Part shown: positions 42,873-50,705 of the stretch, piece after piece
Position numbering within the stretch: the first letter of the stretch is position 1
Layout: every line of letters begins with the position of its first letter
NCBI RefSeq assembly: GCF_013359595.1
Contig: NZ_JABFMP010000031.1
Coordinates: 1-64,000 of the forward strand
Direction: 5' to 3'
DNA from: Pseudomonas sp. C1C7
GTDB taxonomy: Bacteria; Pseudomonadota; Gammaproteobacteria; Pseudomonadales; Pseudomonadaceae
Length of the DNA: 64,000 nt
Position numbers and translations under genes: made by a program
The notes under the pieces: model-generated
Told to the model about the DNA's origin: nothing
Seen by the model: the letters and a program-made list of their open reading frames with translations, nothing else
The model's database searches: none

Positions 42873-43444
42873 CCTTGCGTCTGGATCTGCTGCGTCACGG
42901 AGAGACCGACCTCGGCGGCGGCCTGCGCGGCAGCCTTGATGATGCGTTGACCGAAAAAGGCTGGCAGCAGATGCGGGCGGCGGTGATGGAGCGCGGTCCG
43001 TGGGATCGTCTGGTCAGCTCGCCGTTGCAGCGTTGTGCGCGGTTCGCGGAAGAACTCGCCGGGCAGCTGGATTTGCCGCTGGAGTTCGACCGGAATCTGC
43101 AAGAGCTGCACTTCGGCGCGTGGGAAGGGCAGAGCGCCGCGGCACTGATGGAGACCGATGCCGAAGCCCTGGGGCTTTTCTGGTCCGATCCCTATTCGTT
43201 TACCCCGCCCGAGGGCGAGCCGGTGGCTGATTTTGCCGCGCGAGTGCTGACGGCCGTGGCGCGGGTTCAGGCGGCGTATGCCGGCCAGCGCGTGCTGCTG
43301 ATCAGCCATGGCGGCGTCATGCGCTTGTTGCTGGCGCAGGCGCGGGGGTTGCCCCGTGAGCAGTTGCTCAATGTCGAAGTGGGACACGGCGCGTTGATTT
43401 CGCTGGCGGTCGAGGCCGATAGCTCGCTCAGGGAAGTGCTCTGA
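42869..43444 (+). CDS. alpha-ribazole phosphatase family histidine phosphatase
   Basis: 191-residue histidine phosphatase with the RHG motif LLRHGETDLGG near residue 10 and the second His in LLISHGGVMRLLL. The position between cobT and cobS indicates the alpha-ribazole-5'-phosphate (or adenosylcobalamin-5'-phosphate) dephosphorylation step, called CobC in enteric bacteria; that name would clash with the decarboxylase above. Specificity is from context. Confidence 0.9.
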   Translation: MTLRLDLLRHGETDLGGGLRGSLDDALTEKGWQQMRAAVMERGPWDRLVSSPLQRCARFAEELAGQLDLPLEFDRNLQELHFGAWEGQSAAALMETDAEALGLFWSDPYSFTPPEGEPVADFAARVLTAVARVQAAYAGQRVLLISHGGVMRLLLAQARGLPREQLLNVEVGHGALISLAVEADSSLREVL

Positions 43445-43446
43445 CC

Positions 43447-44181
43447 ATGTTGCCGTTCTGGATCGCCTTGCAGTTTCTCAGCAGCCTGCCGATTCGCCTG
43501 CCCGGCATGCCGGCAGCGCAGGAGCTGGGGCGTTCGTTGCTGTTCTATCCGCTGGTGGGGCTGCTGTTCGGCGTCATTCTCTGGGCGCTCAATTGGGTGT
43601 TGCTGGGGACGCCGCTGTTCTTGCATGCCGCCTTGTTGCTGACGGTTTGGGTGCTGCTCAGCGGCGCGCTGCACCTGGATGGCCTGGCCGACAGCGCCGA
43701 CGCCTGGCTCGGCGGCTTCGGTGACCGCGAACGCACGCTGACCATCATGAAAGACCCGCGCAGCGGGCCGATCGCGGTGGTCACGCTGGTGCTGGTGTTG
43801 TTACTGAAGTTTTGCGCGCTGTTAGCGTTGATCGAGCACCACAACGCTTTGGTCCTGATCATTGTTCCGCTGCTGGGGCGCAGTGCGTTGCTGGGGTTGT
43901 TCCTGACGACGCCCTATGTGCGTCCCGGTGGTCTGGGGCAGGCGCTGGCCGACCATCTGCCGCGTCTGGCGGGCAAGCAGGTGCTGGCGGTGAGTGCGCT
44001 GGCCTGTGTGCTGATTGCGGGGCTCGGTGGTGTAGTGGCGGTAGTGTCGGCGGTTCTGGTGTTTGTCTGGCTCAGGCATCTGATGCTTCGGCGATTGGGC
44101 GGCACCACCGGCGACACGGCGGGCGCGCTTCTGGAATTGCTTGAAGTCATGGTCCTGGTGGGCATTGCCCTGACCCTGTAG
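43447..44181 (+). CDS. cobS: adenosylcobinamide-GDP ribazoletransferase (cobalamin synthase)
   Basis: 244-residue integral membrane enzyme joining AdoCbi-GDP and alpha-ribazole. HLDGLADSADAWLGG is the metal/substrate signature, followed by MKDPRSGPIAVV; about six helices. Last gene of the operon (CobV in Pseudomonas). Its TAG stop lies inside the first arm of a REP doublet, so the element sets the C-terminus. Confidence 0.96.
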   Translation: MLPFWIALQFLSSLPIRLPGMPAAQELGRSLLFYPLVGLLFGVILWALNWVLLGTPLFLHAALLLTVWVLLSGALHLDGLADSADAWLGGFGDRERTLTIMKDPRSGPIAVVTLVLVLLLKFCALLALIEHHNALVLIIVPLLGRSALLGLFLTTPYVRPGGLGQALADHLPRLAGKQVLAVSALACVLIAGLGGVVAVVSAVLVFVWLRHLMLRRLGGTTGDTAGALLELLEVMVLVGIALTL

Positions 44182-44278
44182 GAGCGAGCTTGCTCGTGAT
44201 GCACTCAAGACCGCTGCGGGGGCATCAGGCGCCCAGCGTCATCGTTGGCGACCATCGCGAGCAAGCTCGCTCCTGCAG
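44176..44278. repeat. REP doublet, family C, at the end of cobS
   Basis: Arms ctgtaggagcgagcttgctc (44176-44201) and catcgcgagcaagctcgctc (44253-44278). It contains the cobS stop codon. The whole element, including spacer, aligns with the one at 46736-46836, and both are preceded by ccctgacc. Confidence 0.88.
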
Positions 44279-44314
44279 GGTTTGCGTGTAACATAAATTT
44301 GCAATCCTTCAATC

Positions 44315-44330
44315 ACGGGTATATACACGC
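44315..44330 (+). promoter_or_regulatory. putative autoregulatory operator of the MarR gene
   Basis: acgggtatatacacgc lies 3 nt before the MarR ATG and shares cgggtatatac with the perfect palindrome before the MFS gene. Binding here would block initiation. Confidence 0.55.
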
Positions 44331-44333
44331 ACC

Positions 44334-44738
44334 ATGCTCGAATCCCAATGTTTATGCATCAACCTGCGTCGCGCCGCCCGTGGCGTCAGCAGGCATTACG
44401 ATGGCGCTCTCGATGGCTTCGGGATCAACGTCGCGCAGTATTCTTTGCTGTGCAATCTGCAGCGCCTGGATCAGCCGAGCATTTCCACCCTGGCCGAGGC
44501 CATGGGTCTGGATCGCAGCACCCTGGGGCGCAATCTGCGGGTGCTGGAGGGCGAGGGGCTGGTGCAAATGGTGGAAGGCGAGGACATGCGCAACCGCATC
44601 GTCCAGCTGACCGACGCCGGGGCCGCACGCCTCAAGGCCGCTCTGCCAGCCTGGGAAGCGGCACAACAGCGACTGGCGGAGCGCCTTGGCGCGGAAAAAC
44701 GCGAGCTGTTACTTAAGTTGCTGGACGAACTGGCATGA
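44334..44738 (+). CDS. MarR family transcriptional regulator
   Basis: 134-residue winged-helix regulator. The recognition-helix region LAEAMGLDRSTLGRNLRVLEGEGLV and the wing EGEDMRNRIVQLTDAG fit MarR. The N-terminal Cys pair (SQCLCINLRRAARG) is of the OhrR/MarR style, but ligand or redox sensing is not shown. It lies 52 nt before an MFS transporter with a matching palindrome between them, suggesting the regulator represses itself and the pump. Confidence 0.92.
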   Translation: MLESQCLCINLRRAARGVSRHYDGALDGFGINVAQYSLLCNLQRLDQPSISTLAEAMGLDRSTLGRNLRVLEGEGLVQMVEGEDMRNRIVQLTDAGAARLKAALPAWEAAQQRLAERLGAEKRELLLKLLDELA

Positions 44739-44760
44739 GGCCGGTTCGTTCGATATCAAG

Positions 44761-44774
44761 CGGGTATATACCCG
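44761..44774 (+). promoter_or_regulatory. putative MarR operator before the MFS gene
   Basis: cgggtatatacccg is a perfect 14-bp palindrome 16 nt before the MFS ATG. The related site at 44315 has one half-site preserved. Confidence 0.6.
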
Positions 44775-44790
44775 TGATCGGAGAACAACA

Positions 44791-45999
44791 ATGACATCGA
44801 TGTGGCGTACATGCGGTTGGGTCCTGCTGGGGAGTGCGCTGATCCTGGCGCTGTCCCTGGGGGTCAGACATGGTTTCGGCCTGTTCCTGGCGCCGATGAG
44901 TGCCGAGTTCGGCTGGGGCCGTGAGGTCTTCGCCTTTGCCATCGCCCTGCAAAACCTGATCTGGGGCCTGGCGCAACCCTTCACCGGCGCGCTGGCCGAC
45001 CGTTTCGGCGCGGCGAAAGTGGTGCTCATCGGTGGCGTGCTGTACGCCCTGGGCCTGATTTTCATGGGCATGTCCGATTCGGCGGTGACCCTGTCCCTGA
45101 GTGCCGGTCTGCTGATCGGTATCGGCCTGTCGGGCACCTCGTTCTCGGTGATCCTTGGCGTGGTGGGGCGCGCCGTGCCGCCGGAGAAACGCAGCATGGG
45201 CATGGGCATCGCCAGTGCCGCAGGTTCCTTCGGCCAGTTCGCCATGTTGCCCGGCACGCTGGGTTTGATCGGCTGGCTCGGCTGGTCTGCCGCGCTGCTG
45301 GCGCTGGGCCTGCTGGTGGCGCTGATCGTGCCGCTGGTGAGCATGCTCAAGGACAAACCACTGCCGGCGATGGGGCATGAGCAAACGTTGTCCGAAGCCT
45401 TGCGCGAGGCCTGCTCCCATTCGGGGTTCTGGCTGTTGGCGTTCGGCTTTTTCGTCTGCGGTTTCCAGGTGGTGTTCATCGGTGTGCACCTGCCGTCGTA
45501 CCTGGTGGATCAACACCTGCCGGCCAGCGTCGGTACAACCGTGCTGGCCCTGATCGGCCTGTTCAACATCTTCGGCACCTACACCGCGGGCTGGCTGGGC
45601 GGGCGCATGTCCAAGCCCAAGTTGCTCACCGGCCTGTATCTGCTGCGGGCAGTGGTGATCGCCCTGTTCCTGTGGGCGCCGGTGACGACGACCAGCGCCT
45701 ACCTGTTCGGCATGGCCATGGGCTTCCTGTGGCTGTCGACGGTGCCCCTGACCAATGGCACCGTCGCGACCTTGTTCGGTGTACGAAATCTGTCCATGCT
45801 CGGGGGCATCGTGTTCCTGTTCCATCAGCTCGGCTCGTTCCTCGGCGGCTGGTTGGGCGGGGTGGTGTACGACCACACCGGGAGTTATGACTTGATCTGG
45901 CAGGTAGCAATTCTCTTGAGCCTGATGGCCGCCGCCCTGAACTGGCCGGTGCGCGAGCGCCCGGTGGCGCGCCTGCAATCGCAGATGAGCGCGACATGA
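44791..45999 (+). CDS. MFS transporter
   Basis: 402-residue major facilitator with about 12 helices. The ADRFGAAKVVLIGG loop is the MFS motif A equivalent. N-terminal SLGVRHGFGLFLAPMSAEFGWGRE resembles the oxalate/monocarboxylate-type (OFA/MCT-like) group; substrate unknown. CGGAGAA lies 7 nt before ATG 44791. A 41-codon frame overlaps its stop by 4 nt. Confidence 0.92.
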   Translation: MTSMWRTCGWVLLGSALILALSLGVRHGFGLFLAPMSAEFGWGREVFAFAIALQNLIWGLAQPFTGALADRFGAAKVVLIGGVLYALGLIFMGMSDSAVTLSLSAGLLIGIGLSGTSFSVILGVVGRAVPPEKRSMGMGIASAAGSFGQFAMLPGTLGLIGWLGWSAALLALGLLVALIVPLVSMLKDKPLPAMGHEQTLSEALREACSHSGFWLLAFGFFVCGFQVVFIGVHLPSYLVDQHLPASVGTTVLALIGLFNIFGTYTAGWLGGRMSKPKLLTGLYLLRAVVIALFLWAPVTTTSAYLFGMAMGFLWLSTVPLTNGTVATLFGVRNLSMLGGIVFLFHQLGSFLGGWLGGVVYDHTGSYDLIWQVAILLSLMAAALNWPVRERPVARLQSQMSAT

Positions 46000-46121
46000 A
46001 CCGACTCTGGCCACGTATCACCGTCCTGGCGATCTGCGCCCTGCTGCTGGCCCTGGCGTGGTGGGGCTGGCATCAGGGCGGGCTGGCGTTGATGCAGTTG
46101 GGCATGAGTATTTGCCAGTGA
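45996..46121 (+). CDS. 41-residue single-pass membrane peptide
   Basis: A short frame starts at ATG 45996 overlapping the MFS stop (ATGA) and ends at TGA 46119. It encodes MNRLWPRITVLAICALLLAL and then WWGWHQGG..., i.e. a basic N-terminus, one hydrophobic helix (about residues 7-24) and a short Trp-rich then neutral tail. The overlap and the membrane character support a real gene; the function is unknown, perhaps an accessory of the transporter. Confidence 0.6.
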   Translation: MNRLWPRITVLAICALLLALAWWGWHQGGLALMQLGMSICQ

Positions 46122-46175
46122 AGCGTGGGGACGAGTAACGTCGTCCCTGACGATTCCTTACAAGGAAGCACCGAT

Positions 46176-46727
46176 ATGCAGATGCGCTGGTTGGCTGTTC
46201 CCGCGTTACTGGTGGCGTTTACCGGACTGGCTCAGGCGCAAGAGTGCCCGGCATTGCTTCAGGGCTCCTTGCCCAAGTTGCGCGCCAATGAATCCATCGA
46301 CTTGTGCCAGCGCTTTGCCGGCAAGCCGCTGGTGGTGGTCAATACCGCCAGCTTCTGTGGTTTTGCACCGCAGTTCAAAAGCCTCGAGGCGTTGAATCAA
46401 CGCTTCAAAGGGGAGGGGTTGGAGGTGATTGGTGTGCCGTCCAACGACTTCAAGCAGGAGTCCAAGGACGGTGCCGAGACGGCCAAGGTCTGCTACGTGA
46501 ACTACGGAGTGACCTTCACCATGACCGATCCGCAGAAAGTCCGCGGCAGCGATGCGACGCACCTGTTCAAGGTGCTGGCCGAGCAGAGCAGCGCGCCGAA
46601 GTGGAATTTCTACAAGTACGTGGTGGATCGGCAGGGCAAGGTGATCGCCAATTTCTCCAGCCTGACCAAGCCGGATGATCCGCAGTTCATTGCGGCTGTG
46701 GAGAAAGCCCTGGCCTCCAAGCCATAA
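46176..46727 (+). CDS. secreted glutathione peroxidase family protein
   Basis: 183 residues, with a signal peptide ending at AQA (about residue 21), so the protein is probably periplasmic. NTASFCGFAPQFKSLEAL contains peroxidatic Cys61; the catalytic Trp/Asn motif WNFYKYVVD is present. Cys-type GPx enzymes usually use thioredoxin-like donors. ATG 46176 has AAGGA upstream. It lies after the MFS gene and before a convergent FadL gene. Confidence 0.92.
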   Translation: MQMRWLAVPALLVAFTGLAQAQECPALLQGSLPKLRANESIDLCQRFAGKPLVVVNTASFCGFAPQFKSLEALNQRFKGEGLEVIGVPSNDFKQESKDGAETAKVCYVNYGVTFTMTDPQKVRGSDATHLFKVLAEQSSAPKWNFYKYVVDRQGKVIANFSSLTKPDDPQFIAAVEKALASKP

Positions 46728-46735
46728 CCCTGACC

Positions 46736-46836
46736 CTGTAGGAGCGAGCTTGCTCGCGATGGACTGCAGAACACCGAGGGGTATCAGGTTGCCAGCGTTA
46801 TCGTTGACGTCCATCGCGAGTGAACTCGCTCCTGCA
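46736..46836. repeat. REP doublet, family C
   Basis: Arms at 46736-46762 and 46811-46836, the second with a change to gcgagtgaactcgct. Homologous over its full length to the cobS-end element. Confidence 0.85.
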
Positions 46837-46843
46837 GGAAATG

Positions 46844-46880
46844 AAAAAGCCCCGGCTCTTTGGTGAGCCGGGGCTTTTTT
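46844..46880. terminator. bidirectional terminator between gpx and fadL
   Basis: 15-bp stem aaaaagccccggctc/gagccggggcttttt with a 6-nt loop. A and T tracts allow termination of both convergent genes. Confidence 0.92.
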
Positions 46881-46917
46881 GATTCAACTGGCGAGCGCTT
46901 CACGCTCGCCCGGTTCA

Positions 46918-48189
46918 TCAGAAGCGGTAGGTCGCACCGATACCGAAACCGTTCGCCCAGTTTTCATACTTGGCGCTGTAGGCCTGACGGCCATTGTTGT
47001 TGTTCACGTGAACGTCCTCTTCCTTCAGGTAGGAGTACGCCACGTCGATGGTCAGGTCGTCGGTCGGGCTCCAGCCGGCACCCAGGCTGAACACGGTGCG
47101 GTCGCCAGTCGGGATACGTGGGGAGCGGTTCTGGTTGTTGGCCGGCGACTGGTCGACGGACAGACCGGTACGCAGTACCCACTGCTTGTTCAGCTGGTAG
47201 GAAGCACCGATGGCGTGCGCCCAGGTGTCGTGCCAGTTCTGCTCTTCGGTGATGGTGCCGAAGCCACGGGCGGCCAGGGCTGCCGGTACGCCTTCGTTCT
47301 CGACGGAAATCTCTTTCAGGCGGCTCCAGCGAGTCCAGGTGCTGCCTGCGTACAGGGTCCACTGGTCGTTCAGCTGGTGAGTCACGGAGAAGTCGACCGA
47401 CTCAGGCGTGGTGATGTCCAGGGAAGCGTCGAACTTCTGGCTCGGATTCTGACCCAGTGCGGCGAGCAGGCCGTAGTTGACCTTGGTATCACCCTCGAGC
47501 TTGTACTTCACTTTCGAGTGATAGGTCAGGCCGAGGCGAGTGCTTTCCAGCGCCTGGATCATGATGCCGATGTTGTAACCGACAGCGGTGTCGTCACCCT
47601 TGATCTTGACGTTGCCGTCCGGCGCCAGCGGGTTCAGCGACAGGTTCGATTCCAGTTTGCCGTCGATACGGTTGATGGTCGGACCGAAGCCGATCGACAC
47701 CTTGTCGTTGAACGCGTAGCTGACGGTTGGCTGCAGGGTCACGACCTGCACTTCGCTCTTGCTGCCGAAGTAACGGCCGGCAAAGCCGTTCTCGTAGTCG
47801 GTCACCAGGCCGAACGGTGCGTACACACCGAAGCCGAATGCCCATTGATCATCGATTGGCTTGACGTAGTAGCCCATCGGCACGCCCATGAACGGAACCA
47901 TGTCACCTTTGTTGGTGCCGCCGTTCGGACGGGAGCTGGCATCGCTGATGTCAGTGTGTGCGTCGATGAATGCAGCGCCGCCAGTCACTTGTTCGCGTTT
48001 CAGGCGAGCCATGCCGGCAGGGTTGCCAAATACGGTGGATGCATCGTCGGCAGAAGAGGAGCGCCCCGCAAAGCCGGTCCCCATACCGCTGATGCTTTGT
48101 TCGTTGAGGGCGAAGCCGCTTGCGAAAATCTGAGCAGAGGCCATGGCGACAGCCAGGCTAATGGTGGTTTTGAGCATTACTTTTTTCAT
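46918..48189 (-). CDS. outer membrane porin, OmpP1/FadL family
   Basis: 423-residue outer-membrane beta-barrel for long-chain fatty acids or other hydrophobic compounds. The signal peptide ends near FASG; the mature start GFALNEQSISGMGTGFAG and the NPAGMARL motif are FadL hallmarks; the C-terminus ends in Phe (TYRF) as for BAM substrates. Whether the ligand is a fatty acid or an aromatic is not decided by sequence. Confidence 0.93.
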   Translation of the reverse strand: MKKVMLKTTISLAVAMASAQIFASGFALNEQSISGMGTGFAGRSSSADDASTVFGNPAGMARLKREQVTGGAAFIDAHTDISDASSRPNGGTNKGDMVPFMGVPMGYYVKPIDDQWAFGFGVYAPFGLVTDYENGFAGRYFGSKSEVQVVTLQPTVSYAFNDKVSIGFGPTINRIDGKLESNLSLNPLAPDGNVKIKGDDTAVGYNIGIMIQALESTRLGLTYHSKVKYKLEGDTKVNYGLLAALGQNPSQKFDASLDITTPESVDFSVTHQLNDQWTLYAGSTWTRWSRLKEISVENEGVPAALAARGFGTITEEQNWHDTWAHAIGASYQLNKQWVLRTGLSVDQSPANNQNRSPRIPTGDRTVFSLGAGWSPTDDLTIDVAYSYLKEEDVHVNNNNGRQAYSAKYENWANGFGIGATYRF

Positions 48190-48336
48190 TATTAGAACTC
48201 CTGGTGATCACCGGGGCGAAAATTACCAACATTTTCGTCCCGGCGCTATAGGCCGAATCGCTTGATTTAGAGCGGTTTTGTAGGACAATCCGACCAGATT
48301 CGACGCCCGATATGCGATCTTTGGATCCAGATCCGA

Positions 48337-48819
48337 TCAGCAGGCTACCTGATTCAACGGTGAAACACAGGCCTGCCATGCGTCGGTAAAGTCTTTGAGG
48401 CGTCCTTGGGGCTGGAAGGTCTGGCGCCAGATGCGAGCCATTCCCAACAGATCATCGGCTTCGGGGAGAGGAGTTTTCTGTTCTTCGACCAGCAGCCAGG
48501 CGATGGCTGTGGCGTAACGCAGGTTGACGGTCAATTCCAGGTGCGGGCCAGTGAGGAAGGCGTGTTGGCTGGCCAGGCCACGGACCAGGCTGGCGCGCTC
48601 GGGATCGAGCGCCAGGTAATGGTCCCAGAGTGCTTGATGGCGCAGTTCGGCGATGCGGTACAGGCCGTGTCCACGGCGGTCGTGCAACGCTGAACCCAGG
48701 GCCGACTGGCTGGCGGCGATCCCCAACAGCAGGGATTCGGCGGTTGCGCTATGGCGTCCGAGGTAGATCAAGGTCGGACGGATCACATAGCGGCACAGTT
48801 CGCTGGCAGCGATACCCAT
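48337..48819 (-). CDS. conserved protein of unknown function upstream of fadL
   Basis: 160 residues, mostly helical, with no signal peptide. Arg/His-rich N-terminus (SELCRYVIRPTLIYLGRHSA) and an acidic patch near residue 122. The position beside a FadL-type gene is, from memory, the same in P. aeruginosa, so it is a conserved neighbour. No catalytic motif is recognisable. Confidence 0.82.
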   Translation of the reverse strand: MGIAASELCRYVIRPTLIYLGRHSATAESLLLGIAASQSALGSALHDRRGHGLYRIAELRHQALWDHYLALDPERASLVRGLASQHAFLTGPHLELTVNLRYATAIAWLLVEEQKTPLPEADDLLGMARIWRQTFQPQGRLKDFTDAWQACVSPLNQVAC

Positions 48820-49043
48820 AAAACCCTCGAAACAGGAATTGGTCGGCGAGGCCTGAACGGGGGAGCTTAGCAGCAGTGGATCGACTCAGGCTCGCCGCAA
48901 GCGGCTCAGGCCGCTTGAGTTGAAGTGTAGTGTCATATTCAGTGCGTAAAGGCCTGTTTTTAAAATATTTCCAGCTTCCAGTTATAACCGTTATATCCCT
49001 TGGTGCTTAACCCCGGACGGCAAAACGGGAAATCCCAGGCAAC

Positions 49044-49071
49044 AAAAAGCCCCGCTTTTGGGGCGGGGCCT
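49044..49071 (-). terminator. terminator of the small gene at 49096
   Basis: gccccgc/gcggggc stem with a 7-nt loop, followed on the minus strand by TTTTT. Confidence 0.85.
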
Positions 49072-49095
49072 TGATGTTTCAGCCTTGCTGGCGAT

Positions 49096-49326
49096 TCAGG
49101 CGACCAGGGCCTGACGGGTACGCTCGATCACGGCCTGCAGCGGTTCGGCGCTGGAGTATTGATCGGGGTACAGGCGTTCGCTGTGACGGGCGATGCCGTG
49201 TTCGTTCACCAGGGTGAAGCTGAAACAGCCTTTGCGAGCGGCCATGATCAGGCAGTTCATCGGTGCAAAAGCGTTGGTCAGGGTGCGGATGGCATCCTCG
49301 GTATGGATTTGAGCAGACATAGTCAT
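49096..49326 (-). CDS. 76-residue protein of unknown function
   Basis: Short cytoplasmic protein with two Cys residues (NAFAPMNCLIMAARKGCFSF). The layout, a helix then a Cys-containing strand pair and a helical tail, is reminiscent of the DUF1652-type small Pseudomonas proteins, but I cannot claim membership. ATG 49326 has AGGA 5 nt upstream, and a good terminator follows. The upstream extension of the frame looks non-coding. Confidence 0.72.
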   Translation of the reverse strand: MTMSAQIHTEDAIRTLTNAFAPMNCLIMAARKGCFSFTLVNEHGIARHSERLYPDQYSSAEPLQAVIERTRQALVA

Positions 49327-50305
49327 GGTGTTCCTACAAGCGACACGGATAAGAGCCGTGCAAAATAAAAACGTTCCAGTAACGTCGGCCACCATTGGTC
49401 GAACGAAGAACCCGACTGGAACAAAGCAGCCAGTTTGAAGCGCTATGAATTGGCGCGCTTGGGCTGGCAGGTAGGTACTTAGGAGGGCAGGCAACACATC
49501 GAGGGCAAAGGTTCTGGGCCCGGGGTGAAGATCCTGATCAATTTGCAGGTTGGTTCGGTCAGAGTAAGCAGGCTGGCAACACCCTTTGCATTCGATTCAA
49601 AGGCTGCACTTGCGAAGATTTACCTGGAAACCATCGAGGTGGTCGATCCCGCTTTTTCGGTGCAAGGCTTCCTGTGAAGAAGGCTTACCGGGGGGATTTG
49701 TTCGACCGGAATTGATTTTCAGCTTGGTACTAACGGCGCGCATACTACCGGTTTGTATTGGGGAAGGGAAGTGTGCTAGCCAAAAAAGCTGACCCTTGGA
49801 TTTGTTTTGCGCCGTGGGACGAATCGAGGGGCACAGCCAGCACGCCCTCAAATGGCTCACTATCCGACCGGCGGTATCGCTGATTCAAGCATTCGCAGCG
49901 GCCTGGAACGCGGGTTTGCCCGGGGTTATCCCCAGGAAAAATCCGAAAATGCGTTGAAAAAGTGCAGCGATATAACCGTCGCGAAGGTACTTGTGCACAT
50001 TATTTGCGCGGTCTGTCACACCTCTGTCATCCAGCCTTCAAGCGCGGTGGGTGCCTGTAACCAAAATTTAAGTCAATGAAAAATAGCGCTTTTTTTAACT
50101 GGTGAAAAAATCGTCAGTTTGAGCGCAGGCCCCATTCCACAGGGCTTTGCGGGACTTCAGGGGCGGTTGTCCACTGAGTTATCCACAGCTTCTGTGGATT
50201 GTCCCGAGCGCTTGCTCTAGCACGGGCGTGCCGGGAATTTTTCACCTTTACCTGTAAGAAAAAAAGAGTAGAGTGGCGCGCCCTGCGATTTGCTCACAGT
50301 GCTTT
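49327..50305. other. 979-nt stretch without a convincing gene
   Basis: Short frames here have poor ribosome-binding sites and no family resemblance. The stretch is less GC-rich than its neighbours. It holds a DnaA-box-like palindrome (listed separately) and no REP element. It could carry an unrecognised small RNA or long regulatory region for the Sel1/rmuC genes. Confidence 0.6.
50179..50199. promoter_or_regulatory. DnaA-box-like palindrome
   Basis: TTATCCACA matches the DnaA consensus exactly; atccacag and ctgtggat form a perfect 8-bp inverted repeat around ctt. Confidence 0.45.
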
Positions 50306-50629
50306 ATGAAGTTTCGTACATCTTCTGCATCCACCCCCTCAAAAAGTTCCCCTGTCGCCCCCACCAAACGCTTTTCGATGCGCGTCGCGGAGTGGCTGTT
50401 GGACAGCCCGCGCCTGGGGGAAAACACCAGCGTCAAACACATTGCCGGTCGATTGCTCAAGCAACCGGCCCGTGAAGGCGTGGTGGCGGCACAAAGCCGC
50501 CTCGGCCAGTTGATGTGCCGCGAGTGCGGCAACGCCCGGGACCGCCGGATCGGCCAGGACCTGCTGCGCCAGGCCGCGCGGGCAGGGGACCAGCGTGCAC
50601 AACAGGAACTGGGCCGGATCGAAGACTGA
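50306..50629 (+). CDS. Sel1-like repeat protein
   Basis: 107 residues; a basic, Ser-rich N-terminus followed by about one and a half Sel1/TPR-like helical repeats (GVVAAQSRLGQLMCRE and RIGQDLLRQAARAGDQRAQQ). Sel1 repeats mediate protein-protein contacts. No signal peptide. It ends 76 nt before rmuC in the same direction. Confidence 0.78.
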   Translation: MKFRTSSASTPSKSSPVAPTKRFSMRVAEWLLDSPRLGENTSVKHIAGRLLKQPAREGVVAAQSRLGQLMCRECGNARDRRIGQDLLRQAARAGDQRAQQELGRIED

Positions 50630-50705
50630 GCAGTGCAAGGCTGAGCTGTCAAAGAACCAGCGCCTTGGTTAACCTTCAGGCTTTATTTCAATTGCAGGAA
50701 TGGCT

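Noticed and set aside
34882..44181. cob operon considered as horizontally acquired
   Set aside because: Base composition and codon use match the neighbours, and the gene order is that of other Pseudomonas.
49597..49860. 87-codon frame on the minus strand in the same gap
   Set aside because: No good start context and composition not protein-like.
49807..50079. 90-codon frame in the gap before the Sel1 gene
   Set aside because: No ribosome-binding site, no domain, and composition unlike neighbouring genes.
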